From Steroidobacter agaridevorans (lineage in GTDB: Bacteria > Pseudomonadota > Gammaproteobacteria > Steroidobacterales > Steroidobacteraceae), in NCBI RefSeq assembly GCF_009932555.1, contig NZ_BLJO01000001.1, forward strand, positions 130,573 to 194,572: a stretch of DNA of 64,000 nt, in the 5' to 3' direction. The notes under the pieces are model-generated. The model had not been told where the DNA came from. It ran no database searches and worked only from the letters and a program-made list of their open reading frames with translations. A program made the translations under genes and the position numbers. Below, in pieces: positions 63,302 to 64,000 of this stretch. Every line of letters starts with the position of its first letter. The stretch's first letter is position 1.

Positions 63302-64000
63302 ATGTCTGCATGTCCGCATTGCTCGTGCGAGCAAAGCTGGAAGTTGGGCGACGGACGCTACAAATGCCACGGTTGCGGCCGCCGTTACAGCTGGCGTTCA
63401 GTTTGGGAATCCGTGCGCCTCACCGAGGCCGCCAAGATGCAGCTGTTGAGCGCGTTCGTCCAAGGCGCCTCGGTGTACAGCCAGCGCAACGAATCGGACG
63501 CATGCGTCGACACCAAAGAGCGCTTCTATCGTCTCATCCGGGCCTGCTGTGCAATCGAATCACGCGTGAGCCGGTCCGCCTTCGCTCTCGCGCACTGCCG
63601 GTCCGCTCCTTCGCTACAGCGCAGCGGTTTTCGAGGCTGGGCGACCGCCACGCGAGTGCTCGTCCTGGGCATCGCCGAGCATGAAGGCTCGGTGGTCGTT
63701 GGAAGCCCGTACGTTCCCGCCGACGCAAGCATTCCTCTGCTGCGCGAACGCACGGCGGTGGGCGGCGTATGGACGATCGATCATCACCAGGCGCTCGCCA
63801 ACCTCCAGGTCCGCGGCAGATATGTGATCGTCAACACTCCTCGCAGCCGGACTGTCGGCTCGACGGCCATCGAGGAATTCTGGGATTTCGCGAAAGATCG
63901 TCTGCGCGCACTTCGCAAGATTCCGTGTGATTTCTTTCATCTCTATCTCGGCGAGATGTGCTTTCGTTTCAATCACCGGCACCAGGATTTGCTGACGCTA
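63302..64000 (+). CDS. IS1595/ISXO2-like transposase, cut by the window end
   Basis: ATG 63302 is preceded by AAGGAG. The open frame has at least 233 residues and continues past the window. The N-terminal part has a zinc ribbon (CPHC and CHGC), and the catalytic part ends with AIEEFWDFAKDRLRALRKIP and LYLGEMCFRFNHR. This is the usual EFWxxAKxRL..FRFNHR pattern of the ISXO2-like group. The first Asp (DxxY-like) is less clear: GSVVVGSPYVPADASIPLLR. No terminal repeat could be set because the right end is outside. It may be an active IS or a stray domesticated copy. Confidence 0.8.
   Translation, partial: MSACPHCSCEQSWKLGDGRYKCHGCGRRYSWRSVWESVRLTEAAKMQLLSAFVQGASVYSQRNESDACVDTKERFYRLIRACCAIESRVSRSAFALAHCRSAPSLQRSGFRGWATATRVLVLGIAEHEGSVVVGSPYVPADASIPLLRERTAVGGVWTIDHHQALANLQVRGRYVIVNTPRSRTVGSTAIEEFWDFAKDRLRALRKIPCDFFHLYLGEMCFRFNHRHQDLLTL

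Overview
The window is about 64 kb of GC-rich DNA with closely packed genes on both strands. Gene content (two-component kinases, outer-membrane barrels, Crp/Fnr regulators, OmpA-family proteins, a cyclic beta-1,2-glucan synthase, an ECF sigma factor with a TPR-type Ser/Thr kinase) suggests a free-living soil or freshwater proteobacterium. A gammaproteobacterium of the Steroidobacter/Nevskia type is my best guess, but nothing here settles the taxon.

Layout. (1) 1-7.4 kb: two decayed gene ends, then a catabolic group: a formylglycine-type sulfatase on +, and on - a bile-acid:sodium-type transporter, a decayed outer-membrane protein, a Rieske/double carboxymuconolactone decarboxylase fusion and a beta-keto acid cleavage enzyme. 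(2) 7.8-13.1 kb: a group II intron maturase tail, then a - strand exported set (phospholipase C/S1-P1-like protein with a C-terminal barrel, lipoprotein hydrolase, solute-binding protein) and a truncated decarboxylase-family gene. (3) 13.4-45.2 kb: a long signalling and envelope-stress region. It holds a CheB-CheR-PAS-kinase fusion, BON proteins, two Cys-rich repeat proteins, cyclic glucan synthase, an HWE kinase with response regulator, an SLC13-type permease, a barrel protein, a fatty acid desaturase, two Crp/Fnr regulators, two OmpA-domain proteins, a DUF4398 lipoprotein, a GAF kinase, two PAS proteins, a CsbD-like protein and an RRM protein. (4) 45.2-53.4 kb: a mobile region with an IS, an orphan HigA-like antitoxin, a cold-shock/zinc-ribbon/membrane fusion, an unknown protein next to a tyrosine recombinase, an array of short repeats, a Phd/VapC module, and an integrase remnant beside the 3' end of a tRNA-Ser gene. 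(5) 53.5-64 kb: a large secreted glycosidase-like protein, an 876-residue LysM protein, the ECF sigma/Ser-Thr kinase pair, and a transposase cut by the window end.

Main observation. Region 3 carries a repeated intergenic element: a 5-4-5 dyad GTNCG-N4-CGNAC whose downstream half-site starts exactly 27 bases before a hexamer of type NANNNT. I find it at nine places with this spacing, plus two weaker ones. This is the geometry of a class II Crp/Fnr-activated promoter (dyad near -41.5). It precedes both Crp/Fnr genes and most transcription units between 17.6 and 41.6 kb, so I propose a self-regulated Crp/Fnr regulon joining cyclic glucan, Cys-rich repeat proteins, outer-membrane proteins, lipid desaturation and PAS/GAF signalling. 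Many families in this region occur in pairs, and several pseudogenes (NhaA, PAS, maturase, outer-membrane protein) lie between them.
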